A stretch of 64,000 nt of DNA from Amnibacterium setariae (GCF_003581425.1 NZ_QXTG01000001.1:1302001-1366000), one strand, 5' to 3'. Shown: positions 1-8,361, numbered from the stretch's first letter. Numbers and translations: made by a program. Notes: generated from the sequence alone by a model not told the origin.

Positions 1-1358
1 AGCTCGTGCAGCACCACCTCGACCGCATCGAGCGCCTCGACCCCGCGCTCGGCGCCTTCGCCCGCGTCGACCGGGACGCCGCCCTCGCGACCGCGGCCGC
101 CGTCGACGAGGCGGGCCAGGGCGCCGCGCCGCTCGGCGGCGTCCCGATCGCCGAGAAGGAGCTCGTCCGCCGCGTCGGCGCGGTGTGGGGCGCCTCCCGC
201 CTGTTCGCCGACGAGGTCGTCGCGGAGTCCGACGAGGTCGCCGCGGCGACGGACGCGACCGGCGCCGTCGTGCTCGGGGCGACGACCGCGCCCGAGTTCG
301 GGCTGACCGGCTTCACCGAGCCCGCGGGCCGCCCGCCGGCGCGCAACCCGTGGGACCTTCAGACGGGCGCCGGCGGCTCGAGCGGCGGGGCCGCCGCGGC
401 GGTCGCGGCCGGGCTCGCGCCGTTCGCGGTCGGCTCCGACGGCGGCGGCTCGATCCGGATCCCCGCGGCCTGGTGCGGCGTCGTCGGGATCAAGCCCTCC
501 CGCGGGCGGGTGCCGGCGCAGGGGGGCCAGGGCTCGCTCGCCGGCCTGGTGACCGCGGGGCCGATCGCCCGGACCGTCGCGGACGCCGCCATGCTGCTCG
601 ACGCGCTCGTGCGGCCGCACGGCCGCACGCGCTCCGCCGGCTACGCCACCGCGCCGGGCGGCGAGGACGAGCCGTTCCTCGGGGAGGCGGTGCGCGGCGA
701 GGGCCGCTACTCGGTCGGGGTCCTCGAGGGCTCCGTCTGGGACGACGCCGTCGACGTCCGCCTCGACGCGGGCATCGCCGCGGCCGTCGAGCGGACGAGC
801 GGGCTGCTCGACGTGCTCGGGCACGGCCTCGAGCCCGTGCGGCTGCCGGGGGAGGCGTACCCGGAGTTCTTCCGCGTGCTCTGGCAGGCGGGCGCGGCGA
901 CGATCCCCGCCCGCACCGATGCGCAGCTCGCGCGCCTCGAGCCGTACACGCGCGAGCTCGTCGAGCGCGGGCGGGCGCTGCCCGCCGAGCGGGTCGTCGC
1001 CGCCCTGCTCGCGGCCGCCGCGTTCGAGCGGCGGACGATCGCCGCCTTCGCGCCGTTCGACGCGGTGCTCACCCCGACCACGGCGCTGCCGCCCCGGCCG
1101 ATCGGCTGGTACGCGGAGGACGGCGCCGGCGCGGACGCCGAGTTCGACCGGCAGGTGCAGGCCGCGCCGTACACGTCGTTCGTCAACGTCGCCGGGCTGC
1201 CCGCGATCACGGTGCCGATCGGGGCGACGGACGAGGGCGCCCCGTCCGGCGTGCAGCTGATCGGCCGCCCGGGCGGCGAGGCGGCGCTGCTCGCGATCGC
1301 CCGGCAGCTGGAGCGCCGCGTCGGGTGGGCCCGCCGCCACCCGCCCGCCTTCTGGTGA
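1..1358 (+). CDS. Amidase signature family hydrolase, 5' truncated
   Basis: The protein hydrolyses carboxamide bonds in the cytoplasm; the substrate cannot be told from sequence. The frame is open to the window edge, and the first visible GTG at base 6 falls inside the usual N-terminal helix (HLDRIERLDPAL), so the true start lies upstream. Numbering from base 6, the Ser-cisSer-Lys triad is visible: Lys51 in PIAEKE, the Gly/Ser-rich signature GGSSGGAAAA at 123-132, and the nucleophile Ser149 in DGGGSIRIP. The C terminus (NVAGLPAITVPIG, then GVQLIG) is typical of the family. The motif around Lys51 is AEKE rather than the commoner AxKD, a small departure. It ends one base before the convergent permease gene. 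Confidence 0.9.
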   Translation, partial: LVQHHLDRIERLDPALGAFARVDRDAALATAAAVDEAGQGAAPLGGVPIAEKELVRRVGAVWGASRLFADEVVAESDEVAAATDATGAVVLGATTAPEFGLTGFTEPAGRPPARNPWDLQTGAGGSSGGAAAAVAAGLAPFAVGSDGGGSIRIPAAWCGVVGIKPSRGRVPAQGGQGSLAGLVTAGPIARTVADAAMLLDALVRPHGRTRSAGYATAPGGEDEPFLGEAVRGEGRYSVGVLEGSVWDDAVDVRLDAGIAAAVERTSGLLDVLGHGLEPVRLPGEAYPEFFRVLWQAGAATIPARTDAQLARLEPYTRELVERGRALPAERVVAALLAAAAFERRTIAAFAPFDAVLTPTTALPPRPIGWYAEDGAGADAEFDRQVQAAPYTSFVNVAGLPAITVPIGATDEGAPSGVQLIGRPGGEAALLAIARQLERRVGWARRHPPAFW

Positions 1359-1359
1359 C

Positions 1360-2520
1360 CTAGACCAGCAGCAGCGACAGCGTCGCGAGACCGACGGTGA
1401 GCGGCGCCGCGATCAGGCCGAGCCCGGCGAAGCGCCACCAGGAGATCTCGACGTCGGCGGCGCGCAGCCGCGCGTGCCAGAGCAGGGTCGCGAGCGACGC
1501 CCACGGCGTGATGAGGGGGCCGGCGTTCACCGCGACGAGCAGGGCGAGGAGGCGGTGCTCGCTGCCCGCGACGGGCTCGAGCGCGAGGTAGGCGGGCAGG
1601 TTGTCGGCGAGGTTCGCCGCGACCGTGCCGACGCCGGCGAGCCGGAGGAGGGCGAGCGGCCCCTCGCCGGTGCCGGCGGCGGCGGTGAGCGCCTCCGTCA
1701 GCCCCAGCCGGCCGAGCGCGGTGACGGCGAGGAACAGGCCGCACACGAACAGCACGAGCGGCACGGGCAGCAGGTGGAGGGACAGCGCGCTCGGCTTCCG
1801 GACGGCCGCGACGACGACGAGCACCGCGGCGGCGATCGTCGCCGGCACCCAGACGGGCACGTGCAGGACCGGGTCGCCGATCGCGAGGGCGGGCACGAGG
1901 AGGGCGACGACGACCGCGGCGACCCGGAACAGCACGGGGTCGGCGACCGGGTCGGGGGCGGGCGGCTCGTAGCGGTGCGCCAGCGCCTTCCGCGAGACCA
2001 CTGCGAGGATGGCGACGGGCACGAGCACGGCGATCGTCGCGGGCAGCCAGGACCGGGCGATGTACGCGGAGCCGAAGGCCGGGTCCGACTCGGCGAGCAG
2101 GTTCGTCAGGTTCGACACGGGCAGCAGGAGCGAGCCGGTGTTCGCCAGCCAGACGGTCGTCAGCGCGAACGGGATCGGCGAGAGGCCGACCCGGCGGGCG
2201 AGCGTCACGACGACCGGCGTCAGCAGCACCGCGGTCGTGTCGAGCGAGAGGAAGACGGTCGACGCGACGGCGACGACCACCACGAGCAGCCAGAGCAGCG
2301 CCCCGCGGCCGCGCGCGACGCGGGCGGCGGTCGCGGCGAGCCGGTCGAACAGCCCCGCCTCCGCCGCGATGGCGGCGACGATCGTGATCGCGACGACGAA
2401 GCCGAGCACGGGGGCGATCCGCCCGCCGAGTGCGGCGGCATCGGCGGCCGGCAGGATCCCGGTCGCCACCGCGACCAGGCCCAGGACGAGCAGGCCGCCA
2501 CCGAGCACGGCCAGCACCAC
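1360..2520 (-). CDS. ArsB/SLC13-type ion permease
   Basis: This is an integral membrane protein of 386 residues with about ten to eleven hydrophobic segments, matching the ArsB/NhaD/CitMHS (SLC13-like) fold. The two conserved re-entrant signatures are visible: SLDTTAVLLTPVVV near residue 110 and ANTGSLLLPVSNLTNLL near 150. In this superfamily they line the ion path. The substrate (arsenite, dicarboxylate or sodium/proton) cannot be decided from sequence, and no arsR or arsenate reductase gene is adjacent, which weakens an arsenic role. A strong hairpin separates it from the upstream SDR gene, so it is probably transcribed on its own. It converges on the amidase with a one-base gap. Confidence 0.85.
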   Translation of the reverse strand: MVLAVLGGGLLVLGLVAVATGILPAADAAALGGRIAPVLGFVVAITIVAAIAAEAGLFDRLAATAARVARGRGALLWLLVVVVAVASTVFLSLDTTAVLLTPVVVTLARRVGLSPIPFALTTVWLANTGSLLLPVSNLTNLLAESDPAFGSAYIARSWLPATIAVLVPVAILAVVSRKALAHRYEPPAPDPVADPVLFRVAAVVVALLVPALAIGDPVLHVPVWVPATIAAAVLVVVAAVRKPSALSLHLLPVPLVLFVCGLFLAVTALGRLGLTEALTAAAGTGEGPLALLRLAGVGTVAANLADNLPAYLALEPVAGSEHRLLALLVAVNAGPLITPWASLATLLWHARLRAADVEISWWRFAGLGLIAAPLTVGLATLSLLLV

Positions 2521-2532
2521 GACGGAGAACCT

Positions 2533-2557
2533 AGCGGTTCCGTGCAGCGGAACCGCT
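2533..2557 (-). terminator. Hairpin terminator after the SDR gene
   Basis: A perfect 10-bp stem (AGCGGTTCCG pairing with CGGAACCGCT) encloses a 5-base loop and touches the SDR stop codon. There is no T-run, as is common in high-GC actinobacteria. It would separate the flavoprotein/SDR unit from the permease. Confidence 0.7.
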
Positions 2558-3387
2558 CAGCGTGCGCTCACGAGCCGCTCGCTCGCCTCCCAGAGCCCGC
2601 GCGCGAGGTCCGCGTCGCCGGCCTGCCGCGCCGTCCGGCCCGGCGCGCGCAGCCGGTCGAAGTAGTTGCCGGAGGGCGCCGGGACGCGGGCCGCGGCCGC
2701 CAGCCGGACGAGCGGCTGCGCGCCCTGCTCCGGCGACAGCGCGAAGGCGCGCTGGAGCGCGGAGATCAGCGGTCCGTCGCCGCCGAAGCGCGTCGCGACG
2801 AACCCGGGGTGGAACGCGTAGGCGCTCACCCCGGCCCCCGCGAGCCGTCGGGCGAGCTCGCGCGTGAGCAGGACGTTCTCGAGCTTGCCCGCGCCGTAGG
2901 CGCCCCAGCCGCCGAGCCACCGCCCGCGCCGGTTCTCGAGGTCGTCGAGCCGGACCCGGCCCGACAGGGACGCCGCGCTCGAGGTCTGCACGATCCGCAC
3001 GGAGCCCTCCGGCGCGCTCGCCGCCGTCTCCCGGAGCCGGTCGAGCAGCAGGGTCGTCAGCAGGAAGGGCGCGAGGTGGTTCCGCTGGAACGTCAGGTCG
3101 TGCCCGTCCGGCGTCTCGGCCCGCTCCGCCATCCCGCCCGCGTTGTTCGCGAGGACGTGGATCGCCGGGAAGGCGTCGAGCAGGGCGGCCGCCAGCTCCC
3201 GGACCGAGTCGAGGCGGTCGTAGTCGACGAGGAAGGCGCGGCCGCCGGTCGCCGCCGCGACGGCCTCCGTGCGCTCGCGGTTCCGGCCGACGACCGCGAC
3301 CTCGGCGCCGAGCAGCGCGAGCTCCGTCGCCGCGGCCCGGCCGATGCCCGAGCTCGCGCCCGTGATCACGACCGTGCGCCCCTCCAT
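2557..3387 (-). CDS. Short-chain dehydrogenase/reductase (SDR)
   Basis: The predicted cytosolic NAD(P)-dependent oxidoreductase has 276 residues. The cofactor motif TGASSGIG lies at residues 9-16, followed by NNAG near 90, a catalytic Ser in VQTSSAAS and the Tyr-Lys pair in YGAGK. The layout resembles retinol dehydrogenase or protochlorophyllide-reductase-like SDRs; the substrate is unknown. The ATG at 3387 puts the Rossmann motif at the usual distance. An in-frame GTG at 3417 overlaps the upstream stop as GTGA and would add ten residues (MSVLLPHPSR); either start is possible, and neither has a clear Shine-Dalgarno. It is probably co-transcribed with the preceding flavoprotein. Confidence 0.88.
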   Translation of the reverse strand: MEGRTVVITGASSGIGRAAATELALLGAEVAVVGRNRERTEAVAAATGGRAFLVDYDRLDSVRELAAALLDAFPAIHVLANNAGGMAERAETPDGHDLTFQRNHLAPFLLTTLLLDRLRETAASAPEGSVRIVQTSSAASLSGRVRLDDLENRRGRWLGGWGAYGAGKLENVLLTRELARRLAGAGVSAYAFHPGFVATRFGGDGPLISALQRAFALSPEQGAQPLVRLAAAARVPAPSGNYFDRLRAPGRTARQAGDADLARGLWEASERLVSAR

Positions 3388-3413
3388 GCGGGAGGGGTGC
3401 GGCAGCAGGACGC

Positions 3414-4844
3414 TCACGCGCGGCCGTCGGTCTCGAGCAGGCGGAGCCAGATCTCGCTGAGCGTCGGGTACGCGGGGACCGCGTGCCAGAGCCGCTGCAC
3501 CGGGATCCGCCCCACGATCGCGTGCGTCGCCGACTGCAGCATCTCGCCGACGTCGTAGCCGACGAAGGTCGCGCCGATCGGCACGTCGGTCTCGTCGTCG
3601 ATGACGAGCTTCGCCCGCCCGACGTAGGCGTCGTCGTAGACGCTCGCGCCCGCGACCCACGACATGTCGTACTCGCTCGTGCGGATGCGGCGGCCGGCCT
3701 TCTTCGCGGCGTCCTCGGTGAGGCCGACGGAGGCGACCTCCGGGTCGGTGAACGTCACCTGCGGCACGGCGTCGTGGTCGGCCGTCGCCGTGTAGCGGCT
3801 CCAGGGGCCCGTGTCGGGGGACTCGCCCTTCGCGCGGGCGGCGATGACCCGGCCGGCGGCGCGCGCCTGGTACTTGCCCTGGTGGGTGAGCAGGGCGCGC
3901 CGGTTCACGTCGCCGACCGCGTAGAGCCACGGCTCGTCCGCGTTCGTGCCCGCGTCGACGAGCAGGGTGTCGTCGACGGACAGCCACTCGCCGTCCTCGA
4001 GGCCGACGGAGGCGAGGCCGAGGCCGTCGGTGCGCGGGGTGCGGCCGGTGGCGACGAGGATCTCGTCCGCCTCGACCGTCGAGCCGTCGTCGAGCGTCGC
4101 GGTCACCGTGCCGCCGTCGCGCACGACCTTCGTGATGCCCGCGCCGAGCCGGACGTCGGCGCCCTCATGCCGCAGGGACTCCGCGACCATCTCGCCCGCG
4201 AAGGGCTCCATGCCGCCGAGCAGGCCGCCGCGGACCACCATCGTGACCTTCGAGCCGAGCGAGGTGTACGCGGTCGCCATCTCCGCGCCGACGACGCCGC
4301 CGCCGAGCACGATCAGTCGGCCGGGCGCGGCGCTGGCGCTCGTCGCCTCCCGCGAGGTCCACGGCTTCGCGTCGGCGAGGCCCTCGATCGGCGGGATCAG
4401 AGCGGCGCTGCCCGTGCAGACGGCGACGGCGGCGCGCGCCTCGAGCACGACCTCGGAGCCGTCGGGCGCCGTGACGACGACCCGCTTCGGCCCGTCGAGG
4501 CGGCCCTTGCCGCGCACGAGGTCGATGCCCGCGGAGTCGAGCCAGGAGACCTGGCCGGTGTCGTCGAAGTTCGAGACGGTCGAGTCGCGGCGGGCGAAGA
4601 CCGCGGCGGCGTCCAGGCCGCCGGTCACCGCCTGCTTCGCGCCGGCGACGTGCCGGGCGCCGCGCAGCGCCGCACCGGGTCGCAGCAGCGCCTTCGACGG
4701 CATGCAGGCCCAGTACGAGCACTCGCCGCCGACGAGCTCGGACTCCACGACGACGACGCTCAGACCCTCCTTGTGCGCGTAGTCGGCGACGTTCTCGCCG
4801 ACCGGGCCCGCGCCGATGACGACGAGGTCGTAGGTCTCCGCCAT
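3414..4844 (-). CDS. Pyridine nucleotide-disulfide oxidoreductase family flavoprotein
   Basis: This 476-residue FAD/NAD(P)-binding protein belongs to the lipoamide dehydrogenase/mercuric reductase family. It has the N-terminal FAD motif IGAGPVGENVA at 10-20, the redox-active pair Cys42/Cys47 in GGECSYWACMPSK, a second nucleotide motif (VLGGGVVGAEMA) mid-protein, and a C-terminal dimerisation domain. In lipoamide and mercuric reductases that domain supplies a catalytic His in HPTLSE; here the region reads VPAYPTLSE, so the usual His is missing. The substrate is therefore uncertain, although the disulfide pair is intact. It lies upstream of the SDR with overlapping ends, suggesting an operon. 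The ATG at 4844 is preceded by AGGAGACC, a good ribosome site. Confidence 0.9.
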   Translation of the reverse strand: MAETYDLVVIGAGPVGENVADYAHKEGLSVVVVESELVGGECSYWACMPSKALLRPGAALRGARHVAGAKQAVTGGLDAAAVFARRDSTVSNFDDTGQVSWLDSAGIDLVRGKGRLDGPKRVVVTAPDGSEVVLEARAAVAVCTGSAALIPPIEGLADAKPWTSREATSASAAPGRLIVLGGGVVGAEMATAYTSLGSKVTMVVRGGLLGGMEPFAGEMVAESLRHEGADVRLGAGITKVVRDGGTVTATLDDGSTVEADEILVATGRTPRTDGLGLASVGLEDGEWLSVDDTLLVDAGTNADEPWLYAVGDVNRRALLTHQGKYQARAAGRVIAARAKGESPDTGPWSRYTATADHDAVPQVTFTDPEVASVGLTEDAAKKAGRRIRTSEYDMSWVAGASVYDDAYVGRAKLVIDDETDVPIGATFVGYDVGEMLQSATHAIVGRIPVQRLWHAVPAYPTLSEIWLRLLETDGRA

Positions 4845-4931
4845 GGTCTCCTCCGCTTCCGCGGCGAGCCCGACCGGCTCCCGCTGATCGGCACCGTAGC
4901 CGCCCGCGCCGCAGGCCGCGCTGGGCGCGGG

Positions 4932-5786
4932 TCAGCGCGGGGCGCGCGTGGAGGCGGTGAGGGCGCTGACGATGCGGAGGACGGTGCCCTGGTCCTCCAC
5001 GACGTCGTCGGGGGAGGCGGGCGCGAACATGGTGAGGCCGGCGCCGACCACGCGGCGGCCCGCGGACGCGGCGGCGATCGCGGCCGTGACGTCCGCGGCG
5101 CTCGCGCCGAACGGCTGCGGGTCGATGATGCCCGCGAGCTCGCCGGGGTCGAGCACGTCGAGGTCGACGTGGAGGTAGACCTCGTCGACGTCGAGCGCAT
5201 CGACCGCGGCGCCGAGCGCCGTGCCGAGCGCGTCAGCGCCGACGACCGCGACGCCCGCCGTCTCGAGGAAGGCGGCCTCCTGGTCGTCCATCGTCCGGGT
5301 GCCGGCGAGCACGACCCGCGACGGGTCGAGCGGGGCGGCCGAGACGAGGCCCTCCGCGCCCTCCCCGAGCAGCGCCCGCAGCACCATGCCGCAGAACGCG
5401 CCGCTCGGGCTGGTGGCCGGGGTGTTCAGGTCGGGGTGCGCGTCGAACCACACGAGCCCGAGCCGGGCGCCGCGCGCCGCGGCGGACTCGGCCGCCCGCT
5501 CCACCGCCGCGAGCTCGACGCCGCAGTCGCCGCCGACCACGACGGGCAGGTCGCCCTCCGGAACCGCGTCGAGCGCGTTCCGGACGCGCTCCCGCACGGT
5601 CGCGACGGACGAGTAGCGGGCGACGCCGGTGCCGACCGCGTCCCCGGCGCCCAGCGGCACCTCGATCGCGGTGGTCGCGCTGTGCGGCAGGTCGCCGCGG
5701 ATCGCCTCCGCGCCGTCGATCAACCGCATCGCGCGGCTCGACGCCGCGCCCTGCCACTGCGGGACGACGAGGAACTTGGCGGGCAT
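4932..5786 (-). CDS. Arginase/agmatinase (ureohydrolase) family protein
   Basis: The 284-residue protein has the binuclear Mn fold of arginases, agmatinases and formimidoylglutamases, which hydrolyse guanidino or amidino groups. Metal-binding motifs visible are DAHPD at 115-119 and DLDVLD at 208-213. The first motif reads GGDC at 85-88 instead of the classical GGDH, replacing one His ligand with Cys; this variant exists in some bacterial family members, but activity on arginine should not be assumed. No other arginine-catabolism gene is nearby. It precedes the next flavoprotein gene by 87 bases on the same strand. Confidence 0.85.
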   Translation of the reverse strand: MPAKFLVVPQWQGAASSRAMRLIDGAEAIRGDLPHSATTAIEVPLGAGDAVGTGVARYSSVATVRERVRNALDAVPEGDLPVVVGGDCGVELAAVERAAESAAARGARLGLVWFDAHPDLNTPATSPSGAFCGMVLRALLGEGAEGLVSAAPLDPSRVVLAGTRTMDDQEAAFLETAGVAVVGADALGTALGAAVDALDVDEVYLHVDLDVLDPGELAGIIDPQPFGASAADVTAAIAAASAGRRVVGAGLTMFAPASPDDVVEDQGTVLRIVSALTASTRAPR

Positions 5787-5806
5787 GCCGCGAGCCTATG
5801 CCGCCG

Positions 5807-6154
5807 TCAGCGGCGGGGCCGGGTGTCGCACTCGCGGCAGATGACGCGGGTCGAGTGCGGCGAGATGCCCGCGGGCGTCATCGCGTAGAAGGGCACCTCG
5901 TACATGCTCACGCGGTTGCAGCGGTCGCACGTCTCGCCGGTGCGCTTCGCGTCGCCGTTCGTGATCGTCGCCTTCGCGGCGGGCTTCGTCTCGCAGACGC
6001 AGAACACCCGCTCGCCGACCTGGCGCGGCCCGTCCATCGTCAGCACGAACAGCGGGATCGAGAAGACGCCCTCCCGCTTGCAGCGGAGGCAGACCGCGTC
6101 GACCGGCACGGGGCTGCCGGAGACGATCTCGGAGGAGGTGCGGGGCTCGGCCAT
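5807..6154 (-). CDS. Cys-rich zinc-ribbon-like hypothetical protein
   Basis: This 115-residue protein contains eight cysteines in four pairs: C22/C25, C52/C54, C76/C79 and C106/C109. The two halves resemble each other (CLRCKREGVFSIPLF and CDRCNRVSMYEVPFY, each closed by a second Cys pair), so the protein looks like an internal duplication of a zinc-ribbon-like unit of about 50 residues. I do not recognise a named family. Metal binding is inferred from the spacing. It sits 20 bases upstream of the arginase-family gene on the same strand and is divergent from the hydrolase at 6256, with a large hairpin between them. Confidence 0.75.
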   Translation of the reverse strand: MAEPRTSSEIVSGSPVPVDAVCLRCKREGVFSIPLFVLTMDGPRQVGERVFCVCETKPAAKATITNGDAKRTGETCDRCNRVSMYEVPFYAMTPAGISPHSTRVICRECDTRPRR

Positions 6155-6193
6155 GGCTCACAGTCGCCCGCGGTCGGGCCGCGGGGAGGAACA

Positions 6194-6227
6194 CACCCTG
6201 TGTGTTCGCCGCAGGCGAACACGGGTG
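6194..6227. repeat. Long bulged hairpin in divergent promoter region
   Basis: Arms CACCC-GTGTTCGCC and GGCGAACAC-GGGTG pair over 14 bp around a GCA loop, with a three-base TGT bulge in the left arm. It lies between two divergent gene starts, so it is better placed for a regulator site or transcript leader than for a terminator. Confidence 0.6.
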
Positions 6228-6255
6228 CACGGACGGCCGTGCTCCACTGGCTCCC

Positions 6256-7029
6256 GTGGAGCGCACCCTGTCCGCCGACGGCACCCGGATCGCCTACGAG
6301 CCGATCGGTTCCGGCACCCCGGTGGTGATCGTCGGCGGCGCCTTCTCGACCGCCGACGCCGGGCGCCCCCTCGCGGGCGCGCTCGCCGAGCTCGGGCTGC
6401 AGGGCGTCGTGTACGACCGCCGCGCCCGGGGCGGCAGCGGCGACACCCCGCCCTCCGCGCCGTTCCGGGAGGCGGAGGACCTGACCGCCGTGATCGAGGC
6501 GGTCGGCGGCCGCGCCGCGGTGCTCGGCCACTCGTCCGGCGCGGTCCTCGCCCTCTACGCCGCGGGCGAGGGCGCGCCCGCCTCCCACCTGTTCCTCTCC
6601 GAGCCGCCGTTCCGCTTCGGGCAGGGCGACCCCGAGGACCTGGCCGGCCGCCTGCAGGCCCTCGTCGACGAGGGCCGGCCCGAGGACGCGGTGACGCTGT
6701 TCCAACGGGAGGGCGTCGGCCTGCCCGACCCGGTGATCGAGCAGATCCGGTCGAGCCCGATGTTCGCCGGCCTCGTGCCGCTCGCGCAGTCGACGGTCTA
6801 CGACGCGGCCCTCACGGCGGCGGTCTCGACGCCGACCGCCGCGATGACCGGCGTCGGCCAGCCGGTGGTGATCCTCCGCGGCGAGCCGACCTTCCCGTTC
6901 CTCGTCGCCGCGGCCGAGCGGCTCGCGGCCTCGATGCCCGGGGCGGACCTCGTCGTCGTGCCCGAGTCGCACGACCACGCCGTCGACCCGCCGGCCACCG
7001 CGCGCCTCGTGCGCGAGCGCATCGCCTGA
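6256..7029 (+). CDS. Alpha/beta-fold hydrolase
   Basis: This predicted cytosolic hydrolase of about 257 residues has the nucleophile elbow GHSSG (Ser93), an oxyanion-region glycine run (VVIVGGAF) and a C-terminal catalytic His candidate in PESHDH. The substrate is not evident. The GTG at 6256 gives the normal family N terminus (VERTLSADGTRIAYE); an in-frame upstream ATG at 6202 would begin inside the hairpin and add a non-conserved 18-residue tail. The TRIC-type channel gene follows 35 bases downstream on the same strand. Confidence 0.85.
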   Translation: MERTLSADGTRIAYEPIGSGTPVVIVGGAFSTADAGRPLAGALAELGLQGVVYDRRARGGSGDTPPSAPFREAEDLTAVIEAVGGRAAVLGHSSGAVLALYAAGEGAPASHLFLSEPPFRFGQGDPEDLAGRLQALVDEGRPEDAVTLFQREGVGLPDPVIEQIRSSPMFAGLVPLAQSTVYDAALTAAVSTPTAAMTGVGQPVVILRGEPTFPFLVAAAERLAASMPGADLVVVPESHDHAVDPPATARLVRERIA

Positions 7030-7064
7030 CCCGTCGGCGGGCGCGGACGGGGGACGATGTCCTC

Positions 7065-7778
7065 GTGCAGTCCGCGTTCGTCATCCCGCTCTGGGCCGAC
7101 CTCACGGCCGTCGGGCTCGGCGGGGTGCAGGGCGCGCTGTTCGCCTCCGGCTTCCGGGGGCAGCGCCGGCTCGACCTGCTCGGCGTCGTCGTCATCGGCA
7201 CGCTGATCGGCATGGGCGGAGGCCTGATCCGCGACCTGCTGCTCGGCGTCGCCCCGGCGACGCTGCAGAGCGACTGGTACCTGATCACCGCCGTGCTCTC
7301 GTCGCTCGCCGGCATGCTGCTCGCGCCCCTGCTGCAGCGGCTCTCCGGCGTCATCGTCGGCCTCGACGCCGTGGTCATCGGGCTGTTCGGCGCCTTCGGC
7401 ACGAGCAAGGCGCTCGTCCTCGGGCTGCCCGCGGTGCCGGCGGTCTTCGTCGGCGTCGTCGCGGCCGTCGGCGGCAGCGTGCTGCGGGACGTGATCATGG
7501 GGCTCCCCGTCGCCGTGATGCACGTCGGCTCCCTCTACGCGGTCGCGGCGGCGAGCGGGTCGGCGGCGCTCGCGCTGCTCGCCGCCGTCGGCGTGCCGCT
7601 GCCGCTCGCCGCGACCCTCGGCGTCGCGGTGACGGCGGTCGTGCGGCTGCTCGCGGTCGTGTTCGACGTGTCGCTGCCGGAGCAGCGGAACCTGCACCGC
7701 CGGCGCGTGGCCGCCGAGACGGGCGTCATCCCCGTCATGCCGCGCTCGGAGCGCGGGCGCACGGCCGGCCGGGGCTAG
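7065..7778 (+). CDS. TRIC/UPF0126 family membrane channel protein
   Basis: The 237-residue membrane protein has about seven transmembrane segments built from two similar halves, each with a Gly-rich bend before Arg-Asp (GMGGGLIRD near residue 50 and AVGGSVLRD near 140). This duplicated pattern defines the bacterial UPF0126/TRIC family, homologues of trimeric intracellular cation channels that conduct potassium. The GTG at 7065 was chosen because it opens directly into the first membrane segment. The C-terminal tail is basic and probably cytosolic. It is likely co-transcribed with the following small membrane protein. Confidence 0.88.
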   Translation: MQSAFVIPLWADLTAVGLGGVQGALFASGFRGQRRLDLLGVVVIGTLIGMGGGLIRDLLLGVAPATLQSDWYLITAVLSSLAGMLLAPLLQRLSGVIVGLDAVVIGLFGAFGTSKALVLGLPAVPAVFVGVVAAVGGSVLRDVIMGLPVAVMHVGSLYAVAAASGSAALALLAAVGVPLPLAATLGVAVTAVVRLLAVVFDVSLPEQRNLHRRRVAAETGVIPVMPRSERGRTAGRG

Positions 7779-7787
7779 CGTCGACGG

Positions 7788-7997
7788 GTGCTCGGCCGCC
7801 CCTCCCGCCCCGGCGTCGCCCTCCTGCTCGGCGGGGTGCTCGTGCTGTTCGTCAGCGTCATCGCGCAGCTCGCCGTGACGGACGGGCTCGCGGAGACCCT
7901 GTGGGTCGCGGCCTCGATCGGCGGCGCGCTGCTGATCGTCGCCGGGATCGCGGTGCTCGTGCGGCACCAGCGCACGACGCGGCCGCCCGAGGACTGA
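7788..7997 (+). CDS. Small two-transmembrane protein
   Basis: This 69-residue protein has two hydrophobic segments (about 9-27 and 37-58) and a short charged tail, HQRTTRPPED. It starts at GTG nine bases after the TRIC-like gene stops, so they probably share a transcript. I recognise no family. Short proteins of this shape are common in Microbacteriaceae and often lack any assigned role. Confidence 0.65.
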   Translation: MLGRPSRPGVALLLGGVLVLFVSVIAQLAVTDGLAETLWVAASIGGALLIVAGIAVLVRHQRTTRPPED

Positions 7998-8013
7998 GCT
8001 CAGGGGACCGGGC

Positions 8014-8361
8014 TCAGCCGCCGAGCAGGCGCTGCCAGTCCGCCGGGACGCGCTCCGCCGGCCCGGGCGCCGACTGCGCGAGCGGCCGGCTCTGCGGGTC
8101 GGCGAGGCGGGGACCCGCGACGAGCGAGCGGCTCCGGAAGTCCCAGAACCAGTCCTCGCCCGGCTCGAAGCTCTGCTCGACGGGATGGCCCGTCGCGGCG
8201 AAGTGGCCGGTCGCGTGCCGGTTCAGGGAGTCGTCGCAGCAGCCGACGTGGCCGCACGCGGCGCAGCGGCGGAGGTGGACCCACCAGGAGTCCGTCGCCT
8301 CGCACTCGACGCAGCCCGTGCCGCTCGGCGGGACGGAGGGATCGATGCCGGGGATGGTCAT
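8014..8361 (-). CDS. UBP-type zinc finger domain protein
   Basis: The 115-residue protein carries a ZnF-UBP domain at about 12-62. Zinc ligands are visible in CVECEATD, RRCAACGHVGCCDDS and the histidines of NRHATGHFAATGHP. After the finger comes EPGEDWFWDF, typical of the short bacterial ZnF-UBP proteins. In eukaryotes the domain binds ubiquitin C termini; the bacterial role is unknown, and no protease or ubiquitin-like partner is seen nearby. The ATG at 8361 is the first in-frame start before the domain. Confidence 0.85.
   Translation of the reverse strand: MTIPGIDPSVPPSGTGCVECEATDSWWVHLRRCAACGHVGCCDDSLNRHATGHFAATGHPVEQSFEPGEDWFWDFRSRSLVAGPRLADPQSRPLAQSAPGPAERVPADWQRLLGG

Noticed and set aside
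707-1744. Long open frames opposite the amidase and in several other GC-rich genes
   Set aside because: Their translations are Arg/Ala/Gly-rich with no recognisable domains. They arise because high-GC coding DNA has few stops in its other frames.
1360-2520. Arsenic resistance pump (arsB) as a firm call
   Set aside because: The fold fits, but no arsR or arsC is near and related transporters carry other ions.
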